A stretch of 64,000 nucleotides of DNA from the NCBI RefSeq assembly GCF_016735515.1, contig NZ_JAERQZ010000001.1, positions 3,522,746-3,586,745 on the forward strand. The letters run 5' to 3'. Positions 28,583 to 36,698 of this stretch are shown here, piece after piece. The notes below the pieces were generated by a model. That model was not told the DNA's origin. It saw only the letters and a program-made list of their open reading frames with translations, and did no database searches. Origin of the DNA: Piscinibacter sp. HJYY11 (GTDB taxonomy: Bacteria > Pseudomonadota > Gammaproteobacteria > Burkholderiales > Burkholderiaceae_C). A program made the translations under genes and the position numbers. Each line of letters opens with the position of its first letter. Positions within the stretch are counted from its first letter, which is position 1.

Positions 28583-30058
28583 ATGATCTCGCGCGAACCC
28601 ACCCTGGAGCGCCTGGCCACCGCCAGGTCCTTGTTGCTGGAACCCTTCGGGCTCACCGACGCGACGCTGTCGAAAGCGCTCGCAACGATCGCCGAGCACC
28701 GGATCGACGACGCCGACCTCTACTTCCAGTACACGCGCAGCGAAGGCTGGAGCCTGGAAGAGGGCATCGTCAAATCGGGCAGCTTTGGCATCGACCAGGG
28801 TGTCGGCGTGCGGGCAGTGGCGGGCGAGAAGACCGCGTTCGCTTATTCCGACGACATCTCCGAAGCGGCCTTGCTCGACGCTGCCCAGACCGTGCGCACC
28901 ATTGCCGCGGCCGGCCAGAGCAAGACGGTCAAGATCACCGGCCACCACCGCATCGCCGAGAGCCGCAAGCTTTACGCGCCGATGGACCCGATCGCCACGC
29001 TCGACAGCACGCAGAAGGTCGCGCTGCTGGAAAAGGTGGAAAAGCTCGCCCGCGCCAAGGACCCCCGCATCAAGCAGGTGATGGCCGGCGTGGCTGCCGA
29101 GTACGACGTGGTGCTCGTGGCCCGAGCCGACGGCACGCTCGCCGCCGACGTGCGCCCGCTGGTGCGCCTGTCGGTCACCGTGATCGCCGAGCAGACCGTC
29201 GAAGGCAAGGTGCGCCGTGAAGTGGGCAGCGGCGGCGGTGGTGGTCGTTTCGGCCTGGGCTATTTCCATGACAGCGTCATCGAGAGCTATGTCGACGATG
29301 CGGTGAAGGCGGCGCTGACCAACCTCGAAGCCCGCCCGGCAAAGGCCGGTGAGATGAGCGTGGTGCTCGGCCCGGGCTGGCCCGGCGTGCTGCTGCACGA
29401 AGCCGTGGGGCATGGCCTGGAAGGCGACTTCAACCGCAAAGGGTCGAGTGCCTTCAGCGGCCGCATCGGCCAGCGGGTGGCGGCCAAGGGCGTGACCGTG
29501 CTCGACGACGGCACCATCCCCGACCGCCGCGGCTCGCTCAACGTCGACGACGAGGGCAACCCGAGCCAGCGCAACGTGCTGATCGAAGACGGCATCCTGA
29601 AGGGCTACATCCAGGACTCGATGAACGCGCGCCTGATGGGCGTCAAGCCCACCGGCAACGGCCGCCGCGAAAGCTACGCCGCCATCCCCATGCCGCGCAT
29701 GACCAACACCTACATGCTGGGCGGCGACAAGAGCAAAGAGGAAATCATCGCCGGCCTCAAGCGCGGCCTCTACGCCACCAACTTCGGCGGCGGGCAGGTC
29801 GACATCACCAGCGGCAAGTTCGTGTTCTCCGCCTCAGAGGCCTTCTGGGTCGAGAACGGCAAGATCCTCTACCCGGTGAAGGGCGCGACCATCATCGGCA
29901 ACGGCCCCGACGCGCTCACGCGTGTCAGCGCCATCGGCAACGACATGAAGCTCGACACCGGCGTGGGCGTCTGCGGCAAGGAAGGGCAGAGCGTGCCGGT
30001 GGGTGTCGGCCAGCCGACGCTGCGCATCGACCGGCTGACGGTGGGCGGGACCGAATAA
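28583..30058 (+). CDS. tldD: Metalloprotease TldD
   Basis: A 491-residue zinc metalloprotease subunit that works with TldE/PmbA to process short peptides and modified-peptide precursors. The HExxxH zinc motif is HEAVGH at 272-277. GSFGIDQGVGVRAVAGEKTAFAYSDD and the C-terminal GNGPDALTRVSAIGNDM are family hallmarks. Length is usual (~480). No pmbA partner is visible in the window. I chose the ATG at 28583; a 14-codon upstream extension is not supported. Confidence 0.95.
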   Translation: MISREPTLERLATARSLLLEPFGLTDATLSKALATIAEHRIDDADLYFQYTRSEGWSLEEGIVKSGSFGIDQGVGVRAVAGEKTAFAYSDDISEAALLDAAQTVRTIAAAGQSKTVKITGHHRIAESRKLYAPMDPIATLDSTQKVALLEKVEKLARAKDPRIKQVMAGVAAEYDVVLVARADGTLAADVRPLVRLSVTVIAEQTVEGKVRREVGSGGGGGRFGLGYFHDSVIESYVDDAVKAALTNLEARPAKAGEMSVVLGPGWPGVLLHEAVGHGLEGDFNRKGSSAFSGRIGQRVAAKGVTVLDDGTIPDRRGSLNVDDEGNPSQRNVLIEDGILKGYIQDSMNARLMGVKPTGNGRRESYAAIPMPRMTNTYMLGGDKSKEEIIAGLKRGLYATNFGGGQVDITSGKFVFSASEAFWVENGKILYPVKGATIIGNGPDALTRVSAIGNDMKLDTGVGVCGKEGQSVPVGVGQPTLRIDRLTVGGTE

Positions 30059-30073
30059 CGGCCCCTTGCGGCC

Positions 30074-30475
30074 TCAGCGGCCGCCGGCCACCACGATCGT
30101 GGCGGGGCGTGCAGCTGGCAGGTTGACCGCGAACTCCGCGTTGTCGACCACCAGCCCGTCGGCTGCGGCGAGCATGGCCACCACCGACGCCTGGAGCTGG
30201 GCGCTGATCAGGCCATCGGCCTCGATCAGCTGCGCCACGGCATATTCGGCCGCAGCGGCACGCATGTCGTGGGTGATCAGGCCATCGGCCTGGGCCACGA
30301 GGGCGATGTCGCGCTGGTCGAGCCAGGCCTGCAATTGCACGGCGACCTGGGCATCGGAGGCGGCGGCCGCGCGGGCAGCGCTCAGCTGGGCGTCCTCGGT
30401 GGCGACGCTGGCGGTCGCGATCGTGAGCGTTGCCAGGGCCAGGCTGAAGCGGCGGAAGAAGGCGGTGCGGTTCAT
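30074..30475 (-). CDS. Small secreted protein with ADGL repeats
   Basis: A 133-residue protein I do not recognise. Residues 1-25 form a signal peptide (ending SVA). The mature chain is Ala-rich and acidic with three copies of an ADGL[IV] element, at 63-66, 86-89 and 105-108, each preceded by a hydrophobic helix-like stretch. It is convergent with tldD, only 15 bases away. Its start is 215 bases from the aroG leader on the other strand. A periplasmic helical repeat protein is plausible; no enzymatic motif is visible. Confidence 0.6.
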   Translation of the reverse strand: MNRTAFFRRFSLALATLTIATASVATEDAQLSAARAAAASDAQVAVQLQAWLDQRDIALVAQADGLITHDMRAAAAEYAVAQLIEADGLISAQLQASVVAMLAAADGLVVDNAEFAVNLPAARPATIVVAGGR

Positions 30476-30653
30476 GGCGGTTCCCTCGTGATGGGTGGCT
30501 GTTGTGTCCAGCGGCGCACCGTGGGTGGCGCCATCAGGTGAAACCCATGCTATGGACGCCCCGGGCCACGGGATAGGAACTAGCGCACGCCGAACAATTC
30601 GTTACCACTCGCTCACCTGCGTGACGCCGCGCAAGTCGTCGAAAACTGCGCGC

Positions 30654-30683
30654 TTGACGGATCAACCCGGGCCCGTCTACATT
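30654..30683 (+). promoter_or_regulatory. Sigma-70 promoter for aroG leader transcript
   Basis: TTGACG (30654-30659) and TACATT (30678-30683) are separated by 18 bases. A start site about seven bases downstream would fall on or next to the leader ATG at 30691. No Shine-Dalgarno sequence precedes that ATG, so the leader peptide may be translated from a leaderless transcript. Confidence 0.55.
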
Positions 30684-30690
30684 GCCGGCC

Positions 30691-30765
30691 ATGCGTTTCG
30701 CCAGCTTCTTCTTTGCCTACTTTTGGTTCTCGCACCGCACCGGCGGAGGAGAGGCAAGCGCGTAG
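30691..30765 (+). CDS. Phenylalanine-rich leader peptide of aroG attenuator
   Basis: A 24-codon open frame ending TAG at 30763-30765. It contains FFFAYFWF within the first 13 codons: six Phe in all, with one Tyr and one Trp among them. This is the design of pheA/pheST-type leader peptides, where ribosome stalling at Phe codons reports charged tRNA-Phe supply. Bases 30740-30746 (CCGGCGG), inside the last third of the leader, are complementary to the 5' arm of the downstream terminator. The frame is too short for normal gene finding. Function follows from composition, position and structure; expression is not shown. Confidence 0.85.
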   Translation: MRFASFFFAYFWFSHRTGGGEASA

Positions 30766-30822
30766 GCAAACCTAAACGCAACAGCTCACCAAACCGCCGG
30801 GGCACCCCGGCGGTTTTTTTTT
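30740..30822 (+). terminator. Attenuator with antiterminator/terminator pair upstream of aroG
   Basis: The terminator stem pairs 30791-30802 with 30805-30816 (AAACCGCCGGGG against its complement, closing base pairs open to form the loop) and is followed by nine T (30814-30822). The alternative antiterminator pairs 30740-30746 with 30794-30800, seven G-C pairs that would destroy the terminator. Stalling on the Phe codons upstream leaves 30740-30746 free, so aroG is read through when Phe is scarce. Ribosomes reaching the stop at 30763 would hinder the antiterminator and favour termination. Confidence 0.82.
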
Positions 30823-30865
30823 GCCCTGATCAGCCACACAGCCACCACGAACGAGGAGAACTCGA

Positions 30866-31984
30866 ATGAACGCCAAGTCCAGCAGCGCCGCGGAGGGTTG
30901 GTATGCGCCCGTCGACAAGACCGGCCAGACCGACGATGAAAGGATCAAGGACGTGATGCCCCTGCCGCCCCCCGAGCACCTGGTGCGCTTCTTCCCGATT
31001 CGTGGCACGGCAGCCGAGGCCCTGATCGCCGAGACGCGCCAGCGCGTGCGCAACATCATGTCGGGCCGGGACGACCGCCTGCTCGTCATCATCGGCCCCT
31101 GCTCCATCCACGACCCGGCCGCCGCCGTCGACTACGCCCGCCGCCTGAAGGAGCAGCGCGAGAAGTACGCCGACACGCTGGAGATCGTGATGCGCGTCTA
31201 CTTCGAGAAGCCGCGCACCACCGTCGGCTGGAAGGGCCTGATCAACGACCCCTACCTCGACGAGAGCTACCGCATCGACGAAGGCCTGCGCATCGCGCGC
31301 CAGCTGCTCACCGAAATCAACCGCCTGGGCGTGCCGGCCGGCAGCGAGTTCCTCGACGTGATCTCGCCGCAGTACATCGGTGACCTCATCAGCTGGGGCG
31401 CCATCGGTGCCCGCACCACCGAAAGCCAGGTGCACCGCGAGCTGGCCTCGGGCATCTCGGCGCCCATCGGCTTCAAGAACGGCACTGACGGCAACATCCG
31501 CATCGCGACCGACGCCATCCAGGCCGCCGCCCGCCCGCACCACTTCCTGTCGGTGCACAAGAACGGCCAGGTCGCCATCGTCGAGACCAAGGGCAACAAG
31601 GACTGCCACGTGATCCTGCGCGGCGGCAAGGCGCCCAACTACGACGCGGCGAGCGTCGAATCCGCTTGCAAGGACCTCGAAGCCGCCAAGCTGCCCGGCA
31701 CGCTGATGGTCGACTGCTCGCATGCCAACAGCAGCAAGCAGCACGAGCGCCAGATCGACGTGGCCAAGGACATCGCCTCGCAGATCGCCCACGGCTCGCG
31801 CCGCATCTTCGGCGTGATGGTCGAGAGCCACCTCAAGGCCGGCGCGCAGAAATTCAGCGCGGGCAAGGACGACCCGGCGAAGCTTGCCTACGGCCAGAGC
31901 ATCACCGATGCCTGCATCGGCTGGGACGACTCGCTGGAAGTGCTGAATGTCTTGAGCAATGCCGTGAAGGCGCGCCGCGGCTGA
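30866..31984 (+). CDS. aroG: DAHP synthase (AroG type I)
   Basis: A 372-residue 3-deoxy-D-arabino-heptulosonate-7-phosphate synthase, condensing phosphoenolpyruvate and erythrose-4-phosphate as the first step of aromatic amino acid synthesis. LVIIGPCSIHDP, RVYFEKPRTTVGWKGLINDP, GARTTESQVHRELASG and MVDCSHANSSKQ are the conserved substrate and metal elements. Length and start match E. coli AroG-like isoenzymes, and GAGGAG precedes the ATG. Control is probably transcriptional through the Phe-rich leader just upstream. Which amino acid inhibits the enzyme allosterically cannot be read from sequence, though the leader suggests Phe. Confidence 0.96.
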   Translation: MNAKSSSAAEGWYAPVDKTGQTDDERIKDVMPLPPPEHLVRFFPIRGTAAEALIAETRQRVRNIMSGRDDRLLVIIGPCSIHDPAAAVDYARRLKEQREKYADTLEIVMRVYFEKPRTTVGWKGLINDPYLDESYRIDEGLRIARQLLTEINRLGVPAGSEFLDVISPQYIGDLISWGAIGARTTESQVHRELASGISAPIGFKNGTDGNIRIATDAIQAAARPHHFLSVHKNGQVAIVETKGNKDCHVILRGGKAPNYDAASVESACKDLEAAKLPGTLMVDCSHANSSKQHERQIDVAKDIASQIAHGSRRIFGVMVESHLKAGAQKFSAGKDDPAKLAYGQSITDACIGWDDSLEVLNVLSNAVKARRG

Positions 31985-31999
31985 ACGCGGGAAAGGCGT

Positions 32000-32059
32000 C
32001 TACTCGGAATCGCGCGCCAGTCGCTCGCGTTACTCCGAATCGCGAGCCAACCGCTCGCT
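32000..32059 (-). repeat. 30-bp tandem duplication at 3' end of the adenosyltransferase gene
   Basis: Positions 32030-32059 (last nine codons plus TAA) and 32000-32029 (immediately after that stop) match at 24 of 30 bases. Both units encode ERLARDSE followed by a stop (TAA, then TAG) in the same frame. Within ERLARDSE every difference is synonymous. Only the first codon of the unit differs in meaning (Ser or Arg). Confidence 0.85.
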
Positions 32060-32605
32060 CTTCCAGTAGACGTCGTCCCCACCCAACCCATCGAGGTTGG
32101 CGCGGTTGAGCACGCGGGCCAGCACGAAGAGCAGGTCGGAGAGGCGATTGAGGTACTGGCGCGGCTCGGGCCGCACCGTCTCACTGGCCGCGAGCGTGAC
32201 CACCGACCGCTCGGCACGCCGCGCCACCGTGCGGCACACATGCGCGATCGACGCGCTGCGCGTGCCGGCCGGCAGGATGAACTCCTTCAGGCGCGGCAGC
32301 GTCGCGTTGTAGTGCGCGAGCGCCTCGTCGAGCCGCAGCACTGCGTCGGCCTTCAGGAGCTCGTAACCCGGGATCGACATCTCGCCCCCCAGGTTGAAGA
32401 GCTCGTGCTGGATCACCACCAGCAGCTCGCGCACATCGTCGGGCAGTGGCTCGGCCAGCAGCACGCCGATGTGCGAGTTGAGCTCGTCCACGTCACCCAG
32501 TGCCGCGATGCGAAGGTGGCTCTTGGGCACCCGCGTGCCATCGCCGAGGCCGGTGGTGCCGTCGTCGCCGGTGCGGGTGGCGATCTGGGTGAGGCGGTTG
32601 GACAT
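32030..32605 (-). CDS. Cob(I)yrinic acid a,c-diamide adenosyltransferase, PduO type
   Basis: A 191-residue ATP:cob(I)alamin adenosyltransferase that forms adenosylcobalamin. TRTGDDGTTGLGDGTRVPKSHLRIAALGDVDELNSHIG holds the ATP-binding N-terminal motif. CRTVARRAERSVVTLA and RPEPRQYLNRLSDLLFVLAR are the conserved helices of the trimeric PduO/MMAB family. It is convergent with aroG, 45 bases apart. Its last codons and stop are tandemly duplicated just beyond the gene. The downstream small membrane-protein gene on its 5' side starts independently (gap 7 bases to that stop), suggesting co-transcription. Confidence 0.93.
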   Translation of the reverse strand: MSNRLTQIATRTGDDGTTGLGDGTRVPKSHLRIAALGDVDELNSHIGVLLAEPLPDDVRELLVVIQHELFNLGGEMSIPGYELLKADAVLRLDEALAHYNATLPRLKEFILPAGTRSASIAHVCRTVARRAERSVVTLAASETVRPEPRQYLNRLSDLLFVLARVLNRANLDGLGGDDVYWKSERLARDSE

Positions 32606-32612
32606 CGTTTTT

Positions 32613-32966
32613 TCAGGTGTCGCCGACCTGCGACTCGTACTCGATGCCGCCGGTGAACTTGACGATGAGGTTGTAGATTGCGCAGGCGATGACCGTCATC
32701 ACATAGCCCACCACCAGGTAGATCAGCGGGGCGAAGATCAGGAAGCCGACGCCCATGCCGGCACCGGTGGCGCCGTCGGGCGCGAAGGCCGCGGCGAAGA
32801 GGCCGAACGGCACCAGGAAGATCAGCGAGGTGACCGCGAACATGACGGCGGACACCTTCGCGTTCTGGTGCGGCGACAGGCGACGCACCTGGTGCTTCAC
32901 GAAGGTGCCGCCTGCGATGTCGGCGACTTCGGCGCCGGGCGGGTTGTACGGGTTCTCGTTGGCCAT
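32613..32966 (-). CDS. Small membrane protein, DUF3566-like
   Basis: A 117-residue membrane protein with two long hydrophobic segments, about 40-62 and 70-103. The N-terminus MANENPYNPPGAEVADIAGG is Asn/Pro-rich and cytoplasmic-looking. VRRLSPHQNAKVSAVMFAVTSLIF followed by FLIFAPLIYLVVGYVMTVIACAIYNLI resembles DUF3566 proteins, with the C-terminal Gly-Gly-Ile-Glu element typical of such families. Function is unknown. AGGAGAGGG precedes the ATG at good distance. It ends seven bases before the adenosyltransferase start, so one transcript is likely. Confidence 0.65.
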   Translation of the reverse strand: MANENPYNPPGAEVADIAGGTFVKHQVRRLSPHQNAKVSAVMFAVTSLIFLVPFGLFAAAFAPDGATGAGMGVGFLIFAPLIYLVVGYVMTVIACAIYNLIVKFTGGIEYESQVGDT

Positions 32967-33037
32967 GGTTCCCTCTCCTTGTTGGGTGTGAATGGGGCAC
33001 GCGGCGGTGCCCGACGCATGGTATCGGCGAGGGGGTG

Positions 33038-34399
33038 CTACAGCAACCCGCTGCGCTTGACCGCGTGATAGCGGTTCACGAGCGTCACGGCCAGTGCATC
33101 CGGCTCCACGTCGACCGACAGCGCATCGTGGCCCGTCGTGCGGGCGAAAGCATCAGTGCGGGCTTGTGTGAAGAGGTGAGCGGTGGCCACTTCGACCGCG
33201 TGCCGGTCTTCGGTGATGGGCTGCGTGGCGAGCTCGCGCAGCACCCGTTCGCGCAGGCTCGCGACCAGCACGAGATGGCGGCTGCGCAAGAGCTTGAGCG
33301 CAGGCTTCAGCTCGGCGGCATCTTCGTCGCGGAAGTTGGTGAGCATGATGACGAGTGCCCGCTTGGGCTGCACCTTCAGCAACTCCTCGGCCGCCGCCAG
33401 GTAGTCGGAATGGGTGGCGCTCGGCTCGATGTCGTAGAGGCGGGCCATCAGCGCGTTGAGCGTGGCGCTGCCCTTGCGCGGCGCGAAGCGGCGGCCCTGG
33501 CCCGGCGCATGGCCGAAGGTCACCGCGCCGACCTCGTCGCCTTCCTTCAGGGCCACGTAGCTCAGGAGCATCAGCGCGTTGAGTGCTTGGTCGAAGTGGC
33601 TGCCGTCGCGTCGATCGCTGCCGGCCCCTTCGTCGGCGCGCATGCGGCGACCGCAGTCGAGCAGGAAGATCACGCGCTGGTCGCGCTCGTCCTGGAACTC
33701 GCGCACGATGGGCTTGCCGTGGCGCATCGTCGCCTTCCAGTCGATGTGGCGGATCGGGTCGCCGGGGCGGTATTCGGCAAGTTGCTTGAAGTCGGTGCCC
33801 ATGCCGCGCTTCGGGTAGGTCTTGATGCCGATGCTGGCCAGGCGCCGGTCACCGGCCAGCCAGGCGTAGCGCGCCACGGCGGCGAAGTTGGGGTAGACGT
33901 GCAGGCGCTGCGGCTCGCCCACGGTGCGCAGCAGCTCGAAGCAACCGCCGCGCGAGCGCAGCCGCAGCTGCGTGGCGCCCAGGTGCACGGGGCCGCGCCG
34001 TTGGGGTGTCACCGTGTACTGCAGTTCGAGTTTCTTGCCCGCGGGCAGCTGCACTTGCTGGGGCAGGCCGTCGAAGGCCAGCTGCGGGTCGACCTCGTCG
34101 AAGACGGCCACGCGCCACCGCCACGGGCTGTCGTTGACCAGCGTGAGCTTGAGCACGCGCGGCACGCCGAGCGCGAGCGCGTCGGGCAGGGTGCGCACGG
34201 TGCGCAGCGGGGCCCGGCGCCAGGCGCGCCAGGTGAGCGCGAGGTCGAGCACGGCCCACAGCCCCGCGGCGGTCGCCGCACCGCTGGCGACCAGGCTCAC
34301 GAGGGCCAGCGGTGCGCCGAGCAGCAACGCCGCCGCGCAGGCAGTGGCCGCACCGGCCAGCGCCAGCACCGCGTTGCGGCTGGGGATCAGCGCCGGCAT
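33038..34399 (-). CDS. DUF58 domain protein (MoxR-cluster)
   Basis: A 453-residue protein with two N-terminal transmembrane helices (about 10-50) and a DUF58 domain around 210-300. The signature YRPGDPIRHIDWKATMRHGKPIVREFQDERDQRVIFLLDCGRRM leads into a von Willebrand A-like fold (DCGRRM as the MIDAS-like start). DUF58 proteins accompany MoxR AAA+ ATPases and are thought to be chaperone or assembly partners. The ATG at 34399 lies four bases after the moxR stop. It is the last gene of the seven-gene overlapping operon. Confidence 0.88.
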   Translation of the reverse strand: MPALIPSRNAVLALAGAATACAAALLLGAPLALVSLVASGAATAAGLWAVLDLALTWRAWRRAPLRTVRTLPDALALGVPRVLKLTLVNDSPWRWRVAVFDEVDPQLAFDGLPQQVQLPAGKKLELQYTVTPQRRGPVHLGATQLRLRSRGGCFELLRTVGEPQRLHVYPNFAAVARYAWLAGDRRLASIGIKTYPKRGMGTDFKQLAEYRPGDPIRHIDWKATMRHGKPIVREFQDERDQRVIFLLDCGRRMRADEGAGSDRRDGSHFDQALNALMLLSYVALKEGDEVGAVTFGHAPGQGRRFAPRKGSATLNALMARLYDIEPSATHSDYLAAAEELLKVQPKRALVIMLTNFRDEDAAELKPALKLLRSRHLVLVASLRERVLRELATQPITEDRHAVEVATAHLFTQARTDAFARTTGHDALSVDVEPDALAVTLVNRYHAVKRSGLL

Positions 34400-34403
34400 C
34401 GTC

Positions 34404-35396
34404 TCAGAGCCGGGGGGCCTCGACGCTGTCGAGCACGCCGTCGAGCAGCTCGCCCACGCTGCGCCCTTCGAGCTGCGCATCGGGTGCCAGCAGCACGCGG
34501 TGGCGCAGCGCGGGCAGGGCGTGCAGCTTGATGTCGTCGGGCGTCACGAAATCGCGGTTCTGCATCAGCGCGGTGGCGCGCGCCGCACGCACCAGGGCGA
34601 TGGCCGCGCGCGGGCCCGCGCCGGTGGCGAGGCCCGGCCAGTTGCGCGTGGCGCGCACGAGGCGCACGGCGTAGTCGAGCACCTTGTCGTCGGTGCGGAT
34701 GAAGGCGACCATGCGCTGAAGCGTGAGCACCGAACGCTCGTCGACGCGCGGGGCCACGCCCTCGAGCGGGAACTGGTCGCCCGTCTGCTGCTCGGTCGTG
34801 CGCTTCACGATCGCCGTTTCCTCGTCGTGCGGCGGGTAGCCGATGTCGATCTTGAACAGGAAGCGGTCGAGCTGCGCCTCGGGCAGCGGGTAGGTGCCCT
34901 CGGTGTCGATCGGGTTCTGCGTCGCGAGCACCATGAAGGGCCGCGGCAGTGCATGCGTCTGGCCTTCGAGCGTGACCTGGTACTCCTGCATCACCTCGAG
35001 CAGCGAGGCCTGCGTCTTGGCCGGTGCGCGGTTGATTTCATCGGCCAGCAGCAGGTGGGTGAACACCGGCCCGCGGTGCACACGCAGCGTGCCGAGCGAG
35101 TTGGCATCGCCGCCGCGCGCGTCGAGCACCGCATGGCCGGTGATGTCGGACGGCATCAGGTCGGGTGTGAACTGCACCCGCGCGTATTGCAGCGACATCG
35201 CCTTCGCGAGCGAGCGCACGAGCAGCGTCTTGCCGAGCCCGGGCACGCCTTCGATCAGCACGTGGCCCGACGCCACGAGTGCGACCAGGATCTGGCCCAC
35301 CGCCTGCGATTGGCCGACCACGGCCTTGCCCACCTCGTTGCGCAGTTCGTTGAGCAGGCCGGCTGCGCGCTCGATGTCCGTGGGTTTGAGTTGCAT
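34404..35396 (-). CDS. MoxR-family AAA+ ATPase
   Basis: A 330-residue AAA+ ATPase of the MoxR class, thought to act as a chaperone for metal-centre insertion or surface-complex assembly. Walker A GVPGLGKT is at 50-57 and Walker B is LLLADEIN. The sensor and arginine-finger region is ATQNPIDTEGTYPLPEAQLDRFLFK. The C-terminal lid contains RHRVLLAPDAQLEG. Length is normal (~320). It lies between DUF4350 (9-base gap) and DUF58 (4-base gap) genes, the standard MoxR neighbourhood. Confidence 0.94.
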   Translation of the reverse strand: MQLKPTDIERAAGLLNELRNEVGKAVVGQSQAVGQILVALVASGHVLIEGVPGLGKTLLVRSLAKAMSLQYARVQFTPDLMPSDITGHAVLDARGGDANSLGTLRVHRGPVFTHLLLADEINRAPAKTQASLLEVMQEYQVTLEGQTHALPRPFMVLATQNPIDTEGTYPLPEAQLDRFLFKIDIGYPPHDEETAIVKRTTEQQTGDQFPLEGVAPRVDERSVLTLQRMVAFIRTDDKVLDYAVRLVRATRNWPGLATGAGPRAAIALVRAARATALMQNRDFVTPDDIKLHALPALRHRVLLAPDAQLEGRSVGELLDGVLDSVEAPRL

Positions 35397-35405
35397 GGGA
35401 GGTCC

Positions 35406-36698
35406 TCAGTCTTTCTTCGATGGACGGGAAACGGGGGATGCCTTCTGCACCAGCAGCCGGCGCGCGGTTTCGAGCAGCTCGAGCGTGGCCGGCAGGTCGG
35501 TGCGCTTGCGGGCGAGGCTCTTGTCGAGCGCGGAGTTGAGCGCGGCGGCGTCTTGCCCGGTGTGCCTGGCGATGGCCGCGGCGCGCTGGCCGCGATCGAG
35601 CGTGTCGTAGAGGCGGATGTGGTTGCGGGCCGCAGTTTCCAGTGCGCGGATCTGCGCGGCCAGCAGCGCCTCGGGCCCCTGCTGGCGCAGGAACTGCGCG
35701 GTGCCGGCGATCTGCTCGGTCATCGAGCGTCGTGCATTCGGGGCACTGGCGGCCAAGGGGCCGAAGCGGCGGGCGGCGCGCCACAGCGCCAGCAGCAGCG
35801 CGGCAGCGCCCAGCAGCACCGCCGCCGCGGCCTCCTGCCACAGCCAGGTCAGCAACGACGGCCGCGCCTCCTCGGCCACGAACCACACCACTGCGCCGCG
35901 GCGTGCCTGCAGGGCCGCCACGGTGGCCAGGCCGTTGTCGAACTCGAGCACGCGGTTGTTGTCGAGCAGGTTCGAGGGCTGGATGACGGTGACCGAGCCG
36001 CGGCCCTTGGCCACGCGCAGCACGAAGGGGCCGTGGGGCCCGTCGATGGACCACAGCACCGGTGCGCTGGCCTGCAGCTTGCGGCCCGACACCAGGATGC
36101 CGCACAGCTTGTACTGGCGCGCTCCGCCCGGGTAGTACGGGGCCACGCCGTCCGGCTCGGCCGCGTCGTAACACCGCAGCTTGAACAGATCGCCGGGGCG
36201 GAAGGGGCGCCGCGCATTCCCTGGTGGCGAGGCTTCCTTGCTGTCATCGACCGAGTCATCGTCGGGCGCCTCGGGGTCCTCGTCTTCGTCGTCCTCGTCG
36301 CGCTCCGGATCGAGCAGCGTCACCGGCAGCCAGCGCTTGAGCTGCTGGTGGTTGAGGTCGTGGCTGAAGAGGACGAGGTGCCCACCGGCCTCCACCCACT
36401 GCTGCAGCCGTTGCGAGCGTTGGGGCACGAAGTCCCAGTGCCACGAGGTCAACAGCAGCGTGGCGCCCTGTGGCGGCAGTTGTGCCAGGTTCTCCGGCTT
36501 GGCGACCGTGGTGCCGAGCCGTCGCAGCAGCTCCTGCGTGGCGTGGTGGCGGTTGCGGGCCGCCTCGCCGCGCGGCGGCAGGGGCAGCTCGACCTCCACC
36601 CATTCGGTGTTGGCCGCGAGCCAGGCGACCACGCCCGCGAGCAGCAGCGCGAGCAGCGCGCGCAGGCCCCAGGTGCGCTGGTTCTCGGTGAGCGTCAT
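35406..36698 (-). CDS. DUF4350 membrane protein
   Basis: A 430-residue protein with an N-terminal membrane helix (about 10-30), a DUF4350 periplasmic domain (about 45-270) and a second helix (about 288-310). The C-terminal region is cytoplasmic and helical. HHATQELLRRLGTTV, GGHLVLFSHDLNH and the ADEAR-like FVAEEARPSLLTWLW segment fit the family. An unusual acidic stretch (~130-157, mostly Asp and Glu) interrupts the periplasmic domain. It overlaps the upstream DUF4129 gene by four bases (ATGA) and ends nine bases before moxR, so all are probably translated together. Confidence 0.85.
   Translation of the reverse strand: MTLTENQRTWGLRALLALLLAGVVAWLAANTEWVEVELPLPPRGEAARNRHHATQELLRRLGTTVAKPENLAQLPPQGATLLLTSWHWDFVPQRSQRLQQWVEAGGHLVLFSHDLNHQQLKRWLPVTLLDPERDEDDEDEDPEAPDDDSVDDSKEASPPGNARRPFRPGDLFKLRCYDAAEPDGVAPYYPGGARQYKLCGILVSGRKLQASAPVLWSIDGPHGPFVLRVAKGRGSVTVIQPSNLLDNNRVLEFDNGLATVAALQARRGAVVWFVAEEARPSLLTWLWQEAAAAVLLGAAALLLALWRAARRFGPLAASAPNARRSMTEQIAGTAQFLRQQGPEALLAAQIRALETAARNHIRLYDTLDRGQRAAAIARHTGQDAAALNSALDKSLARKRTDLPATLELLETARRLLVQKASPVSRPSKKD

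Noticed and set aside
30476..30650. Possible small ORF or RNA gene upstream of the aroG promoter
   Set aside because: No frame with a ribosome site, no stable hairpin with T run, no similarity recognised.
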